From positions 40,572,257-40,636,256 of the forward strand of contig QCXZ01000003.1 of the NCBI GenBank assembly GCA_025024175.1: 64,000 nucleotides of DNA, given 5' to 3'. The position numbers and the translations under genes are program-made. Source of the stretch: Rhyzopertha dominica. Lineage: Eukaryota > Arthropoda > Insecta > Coleoptera > Bostrichidae. Position 1 is the first letter of the stretch. Each line of letters starts with the position of its first letter. The notes under the pieces are model-generated. The model was not told the DNA's origin, searched no databases, and was given only the letters and a program-made list of their open reading frames with translations. This document shows, piece after piece, positions 26,364-38,295 of the stretch.

Positions 26364-27660
26364 TAAAAACTACTCGAAGTTTAGTAGTGAGACTTTCTTC
26401 CTTGAGGACTCCGTGATGCGGCAGATAATAAGAAATTTCCGCAGGTTTGGGCTCGGCTACAGACATGTGACCCAAATCCTTATACTCCTCCATAAAAGTA
26501 CAATAGCGTTGTAATAAATCAGGGTTTTCTTGAAATCGGCGTTCAAGTGAAAGAAATCTTTTTCTAGCAATGTCGCAAGACTCACCCAAAACTTCAACTA
26601 ATTCCTTTAAGGGAATCTTGACAATTAAGCGGCCATTGGGATCTCTTTGCATATGCTGGACATAATGCACCTCACAAGTATTTTCTTCTTCTGAAAGAAC
26701 TTTATCGACGGGGTAATGTTCCAATTCCCAAAATCTGTTAAGAAGATCAGGAGGTTCGTCAGAACGGCTAAAATTACAAGAAGATACAGAATTTAGGCCG
26801 TCAGAAACAGGACCTGCGATTACCCATCCAAATCTCGTTTTTTGAAGGGTAGGAAGATTGGGACCTAAACGTGATTGTCCAATGCAGAGAATATCGAAGA
26901 AGACTTGTGCTCCTATGAGTAGGTCGATATCTCCCGGCTGATTGAAATTGGGATCAGACAAAACAATGTTATCTGGAATTTTTATAGAACTGAGATCAAT
27001 ATGGAAACTAGGCATGACGCCAGTAATTTCATCTATGNCCAAGCATGAAAGAGAAAGCTTAAAGGACGAACGTCGNGCGTGAATATCTGCGGTGCACTTT
27101 GAACGAATATGAGACAGATTCGTACCAATACCAGATACTGGAAAATTCGTCGGCTCAACAGGAAGCTTGAGTTTTAAGCAAAGACTCTTTTTTATGAAAT
27201 TGGATTGCGAACCCGAATCCAGTAGGATTCGAATATTATGCGGGTTCCCATTATAGTCCAAGATTTGCGCGCAAGCCGTTGGCAGCAAAACTTGCGTAGC
27301 ATTAGACGAGAAAGCTGAGATTGTTGGTGTTGATATGGAAGAATTGCTATCAGGCTGGGACGACGGTGTTGTCTTATCTTCAGTACCATTTGACATATGA
27401 TCACTATGAAGGAGCGAGTGATGCTTAGACTTGCAATGGCGACAAGAAAATTTTGAGGTACATTTGGGAATAAAGTGACCTTTACTTAAACAGTTCAAAC
27501 ATACCTTCAATTCTTTAGCCTTCGTTAATCTAAAATCAGGTGAAAGTTGAAGAAAACGGTCGCATTTAGAAAGTAAATGTTCCTTTTTGCAAAGAACACA
27601 TGATTGAGGGTTTGAAACAAATGATTTGGAATGACCTTTTGGCTTATCAGTTGCACTCTG
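26341..27660 (-). pseudogene. pol: BEL/Pao pol, first part: zinc knuckles, protease, start of RT
   Basis: The frame begins with zinc-knuckle motifs (CLNCLSKGHFIPKC, then CRHCKSKHH). The A17-type aspartic protease has its active site at LLDSGSQSNF (about 27219). The linker has TRFGWVIAGP, a BEL/Pao signature, and the reverse transcriptase begins at YYLPHHGVLKEES and LRVVFNGS. A one-base frameshift at about 26355 then moves the reverse transcriptase into the next frame. There are two ambiguous bases, at 27038 and 27076. Confidence 0.9.
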
Positions 27661-28505
27661 ATTTGCTTGGGATCTAAAGAGTCTAATAGGTCTGCAGTAT
27701 TTTTAAGAAATTCCTTGAATTTATCTAATGCTGGAAGATCTGAACTTAGAGTATTTCTGAGGGCTTCCCACTCACGTGCAGTGTTGGGATCCAACTTTTT
27801 AGAAATAACGTAGATCAGCAAAGTGTCATAAAGCTCACTTTCCGTAGCAAGCGACTTGAGCGCGGCTACATGCTTGAAAAGCGCATCATTGATTTTATGT
27901 AATTTGGGAGCTGACTCCTTAGAAAGTGTTTCGAGTTCGAATATAGATTTTAGGTGATTGTGTACTAACATACGAGGGTTGTTATACCTTTCGCATATGG
28001 ACTTCCAGGCTACTTCATAATTGTCCGGGGTAAATTCTAAAGATTTTATTACATTAGCTGCTTCACCAAAGAGAGTTGCCTTCAAATAGTGAAGTTTTTG
28101 TATCTGTGATATGGTTGAATTTTCATGAATTAAGTTGTTGAATATTTCTCTAAACTCAATCCAATTTTCAATGTCTCCATGAAATTTTGGAAGGCTAATT
28201 GTGGGCAATTTAATGTGAGAATTATTACTACCAAAAGGTTGCGTACCTGGAGGAGGATAAGCAATGTCTGCAGTTGTCAAATCGTGTAGCAATGTCTTAG
28301 CCTCAGCAATAGCTAAGTAAAAATTGGATCCAAAATCAGAAAATATGTCCAAGTCAGTTGCAAAATGAGTACTAATTTTACTTATTTTCGTATGAATTTC
28401 TTCGAATTCTGTAAGAAACGCGTTAGCAATATTAATTCTTTCCTGCAACTGCGTTATTTGCGCCGGTGAAATAATTTGATTTGGATAACGCGATAGTTCC
28501 TCCAT
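27525..28505 (-). pseudogene. gag: BEL/Pao gag (DUF1759-type), frameshifted near its end
   Basis: This is the start of the single gag-pol frame of the BEL/Pao element. I place the start at the ATG at 28505 (protein begins MEELSRYPNQ); the open frame reaches upstream to 28628, but only with residues of no family pattern. The DUF1759 region is clear: LPKFHGDIENWIEF, then LKATLFGEAANVIKSL and VAWKSICERYNNPR. Near 27650-27670 the frame shifts. The natural continuation with the first cysteine knuckle (CVLCKKEHLLSKC) lies in the other frame, so the last part of this open frame is not genuine protein. Gag would form the cytoplasmic particle in which reverse transcription occurs. Confidence 0.88.
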
Positions 28506-28760
28506 CGCTACAAGTAAAACAAATGAATCGTGAAATCGTGTAGAAAATTGGTAATATCTAATAAGTAAATAAACTGTTCGTTTAGAGCGTCGTGACGGCA
28601 GTGTACAAATACAGTATAATGCATGCAATGAAAATGGAAAAGGAGAAACTCACTGTAAATATGCCTCCAAGTGTGGTTGCACTAATGACGAAACTGCGAT
28701 GAATTCACGTGTTTGCTGTTCATTTAAATGATGCAGCATCCGATCTCGAAGGACCATTTA

Positions 28761-29055
28761 TGACGAGTTTGGCTTCTTCAAGCGCTCCACTCTTTGAAAT
28801 TAANCTTCTACGCTGGTTTGAAACACCTATGTATTTTTATACATACAGTAGGCAACACATACATTGAAAACCTCCACGAGGTGAACATGAACATAGGTTA
28901 GGTTTTACAATAATGGTAATGGTCTGCACTATGCCGCACCCGTCTGCACACGCGCGTCCGCTCCCACACGCCTACCGATATCGGGCCGTTGCAACTACTA
29001 CAATGTTCAAATAAACTATTGGGCACCTACACCACCTATAGACATATTACAGACA
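28761..29055 (-). repeat. BEL/Pao 5' LTR
   Basis: This is the partner of 23441-23736, with the same ends, followed on the right by the second GCCAT. It should carry the element's promoter. No convincing TATA box was located. Confidence 0.92.
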
Positions 29056-29060
29056 GCCAT

Positions 29061-32000
29061 CTATCATTAAAGGAAAAGTAAGATGATAATGAAGTCACCG
29101 AGCCGTGTTTTCGGCAATAAAATATAACAAGCTTATATAATAATCTAATTTAAAACCGTAATTACAGTACAGTTCGTCAAAATGTGAGACTAATTTGTAA
29201 TTCACTTATTAGAATAATTCGTAAATTCACAACTAGTAGGAAGCCTTCAACATAAGTAAATAGATCCGTTAGATTCAAAATTATTTAAACGGTAATTTTC
29301 TCATAAATTAGCATTCCTCCGGAATATTCATCCGAAAGGTGGAAGGAAAGCATGATAATTTGACAAGTGTTTTGTTTAAAATTATTAATACACTTTGGTC
29401 GAGTCAAATTTTTGAGCACTGCACTCAAAAAAACTTGAGACAATATAAATATAACTAATTTATCAAGTTCGAGTTGTATTTGTTAGAATTGTTTCTAGAT
29501 TTGAGGTACCTATTAAAATGGATACTCGATTTGTAATAGTCGCTATTTGGTTATCTTCAATAGTAATTAGAAATATGATTTGCAAAAATTTATATTTGAC
29601 AGATGAAGGTAATAATCCCTGAAGTTGTATAGCAGATGCTTTTAGGGATACTGAGCCTCAGTTTAGATTAAAATCAACAGGATGAATATAATACGTGAAA
29701 GTATTTTAGCAGCTTGAGGACAATAACAAATGGTGAATTTTTAGTTTTCATTATAAACGGCACTGCAAAGTGCAAAAACAAAGAATATCNGATATTAGTT
29801 ATGAAGATAAGATATTGGGAGTGTATTCCAGAATACTGGCGTTTGGTAGCACNGCNCCAGCAAATGTACATTACTGGATTATACATTAACAAAAACTGGG
29901 GAATACGTATTATGAATATATAAAAATTTGTTAGGCAATGCTCGCGTGTAAAAAATCAGTGACGCAAACGTTTAGCCGAATATTTCACTCGGAATGCATC
30001 AGCTTAATTACTAGTAATTCATAGATCTGTTGCTATAGTAATAACACTGACAGCCTTGCTTAAAACTTATATTAAAATAGTGGAATGGTGACTGTGTTAG
30101 CAGATACAATGTTAAGATTGTCATAAATGTGGTACGCCACGTATTACATAAAAGAAACCGATAATTGCCGATTAGAGTCGACGAAGTTGCGTTCTAAGAT
30201 AGATCGTAAGTAAACTTAGAAAATCTACGCCTTGCTGATCATTTAACTGTTAACATCCGTCCTCGNTCTTAGTCGCGTCATAATGGCGCGAACTTCCAAT
30301 TAGCTAGTGGCTGCAATATGTAGGCTAGAATATTTGAGGTTCAGTGCATTGTTGCCGTTTCAGTATATTTATACTGAATTCAGNACTATNTCGCATTATT
30401 TAGTTCGCCAGATCCTCTTTTTCAATTTCCCCCTATNTTCAGTACGAAATCGTGTCGTTACGATTATTTTTCTATCCAACGTTATCTATTAACAGTTAGT
30501 TTTCATATACAGTGCAGCAATAAATTTTTACGCTTTTGGCTAAAAATATACTATCTATCATTGATTAGCTCTGCTACAAGCCTACAAGCCGTTAGAGCTC
30601 AACTAATAGCTGACAATTTATTGGCTAAACAAAACAATAAGCATCTTATACTCTAATTTCATAATAAACTGTTAGAAAGGCAAGCATAACGATTAGGTTT
30701 TCTGCAAAAAAAACAAAATGCGCCGCTTTTTATAAGACGGAAAACAAAAGTTTGAAGATGTGGTGTTCCAAAAGGCTAATGTGGTGAAAACTATATGGTT
30801 AACATAAAGAATATATAAGGTGCAGTATGTTTTTCTAAACCATGGACGCATAACTTACAACGCTTACGCAGTTCGAGTTAAAACTATTTTTTTTTGTTAC
30901 CTACATTTACTTACATATTAGTGGCGTAAATACAATACCTCTGTTTTTCAATTTAGCGTCATATCAGTACGCTGTCAATAAATTCAGTACGTTTTCCATA
31001 GCACTGGAGTTGGAGTAGCACTGCTTTAGTGGACTTGTGGACAGACGTGGATAGACAGAGCTCTAGTGTGGTTGCGTCGTCAACTTCTTGGGCAGCAATG
31101 CATATGCCGCTATCTATTATCAATGTCTGAAATGTATGTGCAACGTAAATATCAATTACAGTATAAGTTGCTCGTCATGAGTTTATTAAATTGATAAATA
31201 TGCAAACCGGACATCGCCTTTTGTTTGAAACAACCCTACCCGTTATTTCGTAAGAATGTATAGGGAGACGATGGAAATATATAAAGACAGGCATATTTTC
31301 AATAATAAAGGTTTACGTGTGAATGAAATATGGACTCCTATTCACATAGTGATCATCTTAAGAACGTGCTAAGCTGAGCTCATGTACCAACACAACAGTA
31401 ACTCACTAAACAGTAATTTCTATTCACAGCATCAGACAAAAGTATCCCCCAGAAGAAAATATTTTTTAGACCCAATAGCTCCTTCTTAGATAATGCCGGC
31501 CACAGTTGCGGACGAAACGTTAGGAACAAACTCTGTAGGGAGTGGAAATCCTCCCAGACGGCTATTAGTCTTCGAAAATTCCTCTACATTAGTAAGTTGT
31601 ATTGTTTAATACGTTTTAAACATTTAAGAAAATTTATTTTAATAACGAAGAACTGCTTATATAATCAAAGTAAGAATTTAGGATGGCAATGCCATGTGTC
31701 ATCATGTCAGTGTAATGCTGACAGATGGCATTGCCATCCTAAATTCTTACTTTCATCATACCATTGCTTTGGTATATAAGCAAAACCAGTTCTATGCCGT
31801 GTTGTTTACACTAGACCTAAACTGCACTGATGAGCTGTAATGACAGCGAAATAGTACTATCTGCAGTTGGTTGAGGTGTAGACAGCACAGCATAGACATG
31901 CATTTTAATGCTTATATAATCATCGGATTATGCATTATGAAATCTAATAAAACTGCACTAACTGATAACATTAACTAAACGGAAAAAACAAGCTGTATTA

Positions 32001-33012
32001 AAATGGAGATCGTAATATCCAAGCGAACTTGTGACATAAGTGATAAAGTATTGCACTAATTCCCGTTTTGTGTATTGTTGTATTAGCTCAACTACGGGTA
32101 CAGAAAGGCGGGGTACTCCGCGACTAAGACACGCTAATCCCGGAGCGCGCGGCCTGGATTCGAAATGTTTTACCGGCTTGTCTTCATCGGCCCTAATTCG
32201 CCGGCATTCCGAGGCTTACCGGCCGAGATTATGCCATTAGCAGAACGCGAATCCGACCGCTTACATATTTAAAATTGTTCTCGCGCGATAAGTAATCGCC
32301 TGCGGACTAAACGGAGGATGATTTAATGCGTTTGCACAGAATATTAGCTTATTATGAATTAAATAATGAAAATAGCATCTTCGCAACCATTCTCTGTCTA
32401 ATGTTTCGGGAAGAAAACAGCTAGCGTGTTGGAAGGTTCAAGAAAATTTTATTTTTATACAATTTTTGTTGAATTCTACTGTTACATAGTGACTATATCT
32501 GATTTTTTTTTTGTTTGCTGTACAAATCACAAAGAAAGATGCGGTGCCAACGACCAACTAAAGGGCTGATGTACGTCATCAAAGAAATTTTTTGGTTTGG
32601 TTAATGTAGAAACTAATTACGAAAAATATGCCAATATGGCAAAAAAAGACTCGCAAGTAGTTCATCACATGTACATACATGCCCTAACGTCATCTACAAT
32701 TGCATCTGTTTATATGAAAGTACCTTCTGAAATAAAAAGAAGCGCCTGTAGTAAAATTTTGCATTCACTATACTAGGTACTACAAAGCGTGTGAAAAAGT
32801 ACATACTTTAATATTAATACATTACGCAAAACTATAAGTAAATATTACTGTAGCAAGAACATCACCAAACATCTCAAAACCCAATTAATATGCTCGCAAC
32901 CCAACCCTAGTCCAACATTATTGTAACGAAATTTGATAGTTTAAGTAGAATACACGTATTTGGTCTGCGACGCTTTTTTATACACATTGCAAACCCAAAG
33001 TGTCGAGCAAGA
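29061..33012. other. Non-coding stretch with hairpin and CpG-rich block
   Basis: No gene is recognised. A perfect 29-bp hairpin is at 31667-31753 (separate entry). A CpG-rich block at about 32090-32310 (AGCGCGCGGCC, ACCGGCCGAG, TCTCGCGCGA) stands out from the AT-rich surroundings. It is probably conserved non-coding DNA or an unrecognised repeat. Several ambiguous bases lie between 29790 and 30440. Confidence 0.4.
31667..31753. repeat. Perfect 29-bp inverted repeat (hairpin)
   Basis: The arms 31667-31695 and 31725-31753 are exact reverse complements, separated by 29 nt that hold a further GTCAG/CTGAC stem. Weaker pairing extends outward (GCTTATATA at both sides, about 31654 and 31774-31780). 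It could be a miniature foldback element or a small-RNA precursor; the size fits either. Part of each arm (ATGGCAATGCCAT) is itself palindromic. Confidence 0.85.
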
Positions 33013-33262
33013 TGAGGGGGCTAATTCCAAAGTGTACAATCTCCACATTTTAACAAAAATGAGATAGATGTCGCATCAGGTCAATATTTTAGCCCTGCAT
33101 TAGAATCAACTATCATTTGAATAGCAAAACGATCAATCTCCTATATATTTTAGGTAAGAAACTTGGGATTAGTTCCATAATGTACAATCTCCAGTAAGAA
33201 TTTAGTTCCAAACCGTACAAACTCCTAATGCGCAAATTATGGCAAAATGTACAATCTCCAAT
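33013..33262 (+). repeat. Left TIR and iterated subterminal motifs
   Basis: After the TIR motif at 33027-33044 (CCAAAGTGTACAATCTCC), variants follow at about 33130 (ATCAATCTCC), 33175-33192 (CCATAATGTACAATCTCC), 33208-33225 (CCAAACCGTACAAACTCC) and 33242-33259. Spacing is irregular. All are in the same orientation. Confidence 0.75.
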
Positions 33263-33435
33263 GGAAATCAAATACATTGATCTGCAAAATTCGCAAAGTG
33301 AGCAATATTTTTTCGCGGTAAAATCAGCTGTTTTTTATCTGTTGTGTTTGCAAACTCGAAACTATTTTCGTTAGTCGAATTTCATTTTTGTGGTGTTCAG
33401 ATCAAGTACTTGCATTAAAGTGTCTATTTTATAAA

Positions 33436-35293
33436 ATGCAAAGTATGGAAGTTAACGTAACACCTGTAAGTGAAAACAAAGCTAGAAAAAGAAAAAGGAA
33501 TCCTACAGAGTGGAAAAAAAATCAAGGAAAACGCATTCGGTAAGTTAATTATAGAGTTTATTAGGTTAGGTTTCTAGAACGCTACGTTTGTATTTAGGTA
33601 TTCTCCACATTTTCTTCCGGTGTACCCAACTTGTGGCCACAAAACATCAGCATTTCAATGCGTCTCGCTCACAATGGCTGAAGTAAAGACTTTCCATAGC
33701 AAGTTTTACGAAGTTAAACAGAAAACCTACCAAGACAACTTTATTTTAAAATATTGCAAAACTGTTCCAGTAAAGCGCAAGCGGCCAAAAAATTCGACAC
33801 ACAATGAAAAAATATTTCAAACTCGGTTTTTTGTTCTTAGTCGACAAAAAAAATTAATTCCAGTTTGTAAAAATTCTTTTATGGGTATTTTGGGAATTAC
33901 AAGAAGGAGAATTGACACAGTGACAAAAAACTTTTTTAAAACTTCTCTACCGGCAAAGGAAAATCGTGGAGGTGATAGGATGTCGGAAAAATATCGCGGC
34001 AAAAAGGAATCAGTGATGAATTTCATCAACAAATTCAAGGCTATTGAAAGCCACTACTGTAGAGGACATAGTGAAAGATTGTATCTTGACTCTAATTTGA
34101 ACATAACAAAAATGTGGGTCATGTATCAAAATGAAAATAATGAGCAACTAGTTAAGAAAAGCTATTTTAGAAAAATGTTTAACACACAGTATAATTTGGG
34201 CTTTGGATCCCCCCGCACTGATGTGTGTTCTACGTGCCTACAGTTGACAGAAAAAATTAAAAGTTGCAGGGACGAAAATCTTAAGGCTAGTTTAATGACT
34301 GAAAAGAGAGTTCACAAAATGAGGGCGCAAGCTTATTTTGCCCTTTTAAGAGAAAAAGAAGATGGTGTGGAAGTGTTCTCCTTTGACTGCCAGAAAAATC
34401 AGGTACTGCCCAAAGTTCCTGACCAACAGGCATATTACTCCAGACAGTTTTATATATACAATTTTGCTGTTGTTAGGGGCACTTCAAAAGGTAAACTAAA
34501 CCCTTCGACCGTTACTAATTTTTGTTGGACAGAAAATGAATACAGCAAAGGATCTAATGAGATTGCCTCCTGCATGCACCACATCTTGAATACTTTTGAC
34601 GTTGATAATATTCACACTGTAAGACTGATGTGTGACGGATGTGGGGGTCAAAATAAGAATACAACCCTTATTAGTATGTGTTGTAACTGGCTCTCTCAGC
34701 AAAATCCAATTAAAACAATTGAAATTATTTTTCCGGTGAGAGGACACTCTTTTATACCCCCAGACCGAGTGTTTGGTCACATTGAACGAGATATTCGAAA
34801 AAAGGAAATTATTTTGGAGCCAGAGGAATATTTGAATATCTTCTCGCATTATGGAACTGTGCTGAAGGTTGGAGAAGATGTTCAAATTAGAAATTGGAAG
34901 GAAGAAGCTGCCAAATTCGTTAAGTCGCCAGGCCAATGGCATTTTGCTTTTTCTAAAATGAAAAGAATGATTATAACCAAAAATTCAAGTGGAGTCGTAG
35001 TTGTCCGGGGAGAAGCAAACTACAAATCAAACCTGGGAATGGGAAAATCCATTACAAAGAAAGGCAAAAGCATCCCTAATATGAGTCCACCCATAATCAA
35101 CAAAAGGAACGCAGTAAGCGAAAACAAAAAAACTGACGTCACTAACCTTCTTCTTACACACTATGGAGAAGAATGGAAGAGTAACCCTAGATTGAACTTC
35201 TACAAATTTGTTTTGGAAGGCGAAAGCCAAGAAGAAAGTAATGAAGATCCTTTATGTGAAACAGGAGAAGAAGAATGTGGCCTTAGAGTTTAA
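33436..35293 (+). CDS. Candidate transposase, two exons (DUF7869-like)
   Basis: I infer exon 1 at 33436-33539 (ATG, 34 codons plus two bases; a basic stretch ARKRKRNPTEWKKNQGKR), a 58-bp GT-AG intron (GTAAGT ... TTTAG, 33540-33597), and exon 2 at 33598-35293. Spliced length is 599 residues with no internal stop. The protein has a cysteine-containing N-terminal part, VCKNSF near residue 124, a HYC...S.R.YL block, CSTC near 245-248, and a core that looks RNase H-like. The core contains FSFDCQKN (D298), LMCDGCGGQNKN (D381) and GHSFIPPDRVFGHIER (D424/E431). These blocks match proteins abundant in insect genomes and grouped, as I recall, under DUF7869. That D298, D381 and D424 or E431 form a catalytic triad is my inference. 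An AATAAA lies at 35397. Confidence 0.8.
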
Positions 35294-35431
35294 TTTTTTT
35301 TTATTAGTAACATACATGTTTCTGTTGTTTAATGTTATGCTTTCAGGTTTTTGCTATAGATAATTAAGTTTTTGACTACGTTTAGTAAAGCCTATAAATA
35401 AAAAGGTATTTTTGAATCAAATGCATTGTTT

Positions 35432-35680
35432 TATTTCCAAAGTAAACAATCTCCTAATATAATTTTCATACCGTACAATCTCCAAAATTTTTTCCTAAAT
35501 ATTTCCGTAAAATAATGTTACTTTTTCCTAAAAATTCATAAAAGATCTATAGATAATGACCACATTCCAACCAAATATTTAAATTTTAAAAATATTTCAT
35601 TACAATAAATTAATAGGTTTTTTCGTTTTTTGGAAATGTAATAAAACTGGAGATTGTACACTTTGGAATTAGCCCCCTCA
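35432..35680 (+). repeat. Right TIR and iterated subterminal motifs
   Basis: Two motif copies lie at about 35437-35454 (CCAAAGTAAACAATCTCC) and 35465-35483 (CATACCGTACAATCTCC). They have the same orientation as the left-end series, whereas the TIR copy at 35648-35666 is inverted. Confidence 0.7.
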
Positions 35681-36616
35681 GATGTTCCACTCGTAGTCCT
35701 TGTCTCGCCGCTGCAGGAGGGAGGCGATCCAATGTTGATGAAGAAAAAGTAACGCCACACATTTTTTTTTACTCAAACAACGGACTATTCTCGACGAAAA
35801 TTGTGAAAAGCCTTAATATAAAAACTCCAAGATATGCTTGTACAGATAAAGCGTATATATTTAGTAAAAAAAAATACACGGGCTTTAAGTATTATAGTCG
35901 AAATTGTATGTAGTATTAAGTATGTGAAAGCCAAATACAAGTATTCTAATATGTAAAAGAACTCGCAATGAAGATTAAGAGAATATCAACCTATTAAATT
36001 GCAGAAAAAAAAGAAACAAAGCACCACTACTAAGTACTACGGTCACTGGAATGTGGGTATATTCGTTAATGTACGCAAATCGTTTCTGTTAACCTCCACA
36101 CTGGCCAGCGCTACTCAATAACGGGATTCGTAACAAGCGACCTTATACTGTCGCAAATCATTCTGAACACTACGGTGATAACCGCGAACTAGCCCAGTGG
36201 CTTTACAAATATGTATTCTACACAACAAACGGACTGAAGATTCGACTGTTTATGAGGGGACATTAAAAAAGAAATGTGAGTTGAACGCTCTTTCAGTGAA
36301 GTTAAACAAAGAAGTTATATGAGTAGGAGGCTCTTAATAGATTATTTTCAAAATTCAACAAATAATTAAAACAATCTCTGGATAAAATACGATTAATGCA
36401 ACAATAAATAACTTGACACCACAGCTTAAGGGTTAATAACCTTCCGCCCAAAAACTAGGCTTATCTATGTACTCGGAGGAGAATCTCGGCACAGGGTCCC
36501 GCTGCTAGCTACCAGTTGTTGGTGAACTAATCCTATAACGACGAAATATGATTAAGCCAAAGAGGATTCGATATTTACAACCTAGCCGACGGGTCCTTTC
36601 CAAAGGAGAATCTCAC

Positions 36617-37802
36617 CCAGAGCGACAGGAGGATAGATGATGCCACTAGGGTGGATGTCCACACAGTGAATCGAATACAAACCAAAAACTTGGTGGTAAG
36701 AAAATCTCAAGATAAAAGGTAACGAGCCCTGAAATAGGACGGGGAAGAATTAACTAACGTTCAAATTATAGTCTTCTTAAGGCTTTCACGGCTGGCGCTG
36801 GATCTGATGATGATTTCTTCCGGGCTGCCGTGATCAAAGGTGTCCACACAAACCAAACCCGAATACCACTGAAGATGTTACCAGCGAAGAGCAGTCAAAC
36901 ATTTGATGAGAAAGAGGAACAGCTTGGACCACGGCATAACAGCCCGAAAGAAATTATCATCAGATCTAACGTTCAATTAAATGGTTTCTGACTTACTATA
37001 TATGGAGGGCAGCTCAAATGTCTTAGATTTTTGTGGTTGATGTCAAAAAATTTTAATCAAAAAATGGTTTGAGAATGTTCATTCGCCAAAAAATAAATTT
37101 CAACAATAACATCCCAACACTGCATCCACACGTCTAAATGAAGTTTCCGAGCTTATCTCCAATTCGGTAACGACTCCAAAGTCTATCTGCTTGGAAAATC
37201 TTCAAAATTGACGGTACCACTCTTTCAGCTTCCAATTCGAAAAATTGTCGAAGGAAATCAAAATGTCGCCAAAATAGATGGCTATGTTTTCATGCGACAA
37301 TTCCTAAAAGTCAAGTGACCATGATTCTGAGTTACCAAAACCTACCAGAGAATTCAATAAACATGTTCGCAACAAAAGAACGCCTTCATTATCAAGGTAC
37401 TGGCTGGAAACTGATTCAACGCAACCGTATTTGATATAAGGAGCGTGCCCCTATAGACGGGTCGTTCCAGCATAGTCAACTGACAGTTGTCAGCGCAGTT
37501 CCTAGATTCGAGTTCACTGATCTACTGCTGCGTATCTGCAGCAACCAACTACAAGGAATAAGGCATATAAGCGAAACAAAGTCTACAATATGAGACTAAC
37601 AACAAATGCGAGAAAATGATCTATGCCTCCTCGTCATATTTCAAGCCCTGTTACCTTTTATGTTGATCTTTGTAACCAATTCGAGTTTGACGATTGCACG
37701 GGCGATATCCCATCGCCCATTGCCATTAAGTTTTTTGATTGTATTCGATTCACCGTGTGGACATCCATCCTCGTGGCATCATCCATCCTCCTGTCGCTCT
37801 GG
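36617..37802. repeat. 81-bp inverted repeat pair enclosing 1 kb
   Basis: CCAGAGCGACAGGAGGAT at 36617 matches, in reverse complement, the sequence ending at 37802. The match extends over about 81 bp with roughly ten differences. It may mark the ends of a degenerate element or two opposite insertions of one repeat. Confidence 0.75.
36781..36970. mobile_element. Penelope-type terminal hairpin remnant
   Basis: GATCTGATGATGATTTCTTCCGGGCTGCCGTG (in two stretches, 36801-36832) is complementary to 36930-36966. Between them is an ACTGAAGATGTTACCAGCGAAGAGCAG stretch of the kind I associate with the ends of insect Penelope-like elements. The element has no coding part here. The family call rests on remembered motif style only. 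Confidence 0.4.
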
Positions 37803-38295
37803 TGATTAGAAACAAAAATAAAAACAGATATCAAATAACGAAACGCAAACCAAAACACGAGTCTAGGTAACTTATATTTTGATGTATGAGCACATAAGTG
37901 AATTTTCAAGTTGAAAGGCATTAAATAGCGTAAGGCTAATGGGTCACCGCATTTATTGATTAGAAAGACTAAATAATAGACAACGTAAGTTTTTCAAAAT
38001 GAAGTTTTGGTGATTATACCTAATAACAAGTAAGAACAGGTGTTATATTGTTTTCATGCGATTGTAGTNGAGACAATTACAGTAACAGTAAATATAAGAA
38101 AACTGTATCAAACTATGAAACATTTGCATAATAATTTTAAAGAAGTAACGTCTGTAATTAACATTATTGTTTTAATGCAAATATTTACTGTGGGCCAGGG
38201 TGCAAGGCAAAAATAAATTTGCACTGATTTCAAGCATAAACGGTCCAAGAACGCTCTAAACAACGGGTAACTGATGCAGGGAATGAACTTTTAGT

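Larger units (their letters stand above)
23441..29055 (-). mobile_element. BEL/Pao LTR retrotransposon, full-length but defective
   Basis: The element is 5.6 kb with LTRs of 296 and 295 bp, flanked by a perfect 5-bp target duplication GCCAT (23436-23440 and 29056-29060), as expected for BEL/Pao. On the minus strand the order is 5' LTR, a primer-binding-like TGGTCCTTCGAGATCGGATG just inside it (about 28737-28756), gag, protease, reverse transcriptase, RNase H and integrase. A purine-rich tract (AAGGGCGGGGGCA, 23737-23750) then precedes the 3' LTR. The LTRs differ at roughly a dozen sites, about 95% identity by eye, so the insertion is not very recent. Two frameshifts, a nonsense codon and an integrase deletion make it non-autonomous. 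Confidence 0.95.
33013..35680 (+). mobile_element. DNA transposon of unassigned superfamily, apparently intact
   Basis: This 2668-bp unit is bounded by perfect 33-bp terminal inverted repeats (33013-33045 and 35648-35680, beginning TGAGGGGGCTAATTCC). A single gene lies between them. A short motif centred on TGTACAATCTCC is repeated several times near both ends, as expected for transposase-binding sites. The target duplication is unclear. GA flanks both sides if the TIRs begin with TGA; alternatively TGA and TCA are an imperfect 3-bp duplication around GGGGG ends. The gene is undamaged, so the copy is probably recent. I cannot assign it to hAT, piggyBac, mariner, PIF/Harbinger or another named group from the sequence. 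Confidence 0.85.
35681..38290. other. Repeat-bearing non-coding stretch
   Basis: An 81-bp inverted pair (36617-36697 and 37722-37802) encloses about 1 kb that contains a Penelope-type hairpin (36801-36966). A tract near 36470-36520 (GAGAATCTCGGCACAGGGTCCCGCTGCTAG) looks repeat-derived, but I cannot name it. No coding sequence is supported; the overlapping short open frames at 37606-37921 are arm sequence. Confidence 0.4.

Noticed and set aside
33550..33572. Telomere-like TTAGG repeats (TTAGGTTAGG), also near 23575 and 28895
   Set aside because: Only two units occur at each site, one inside an intron and the others inside LTRs; this is not a telomeric array.
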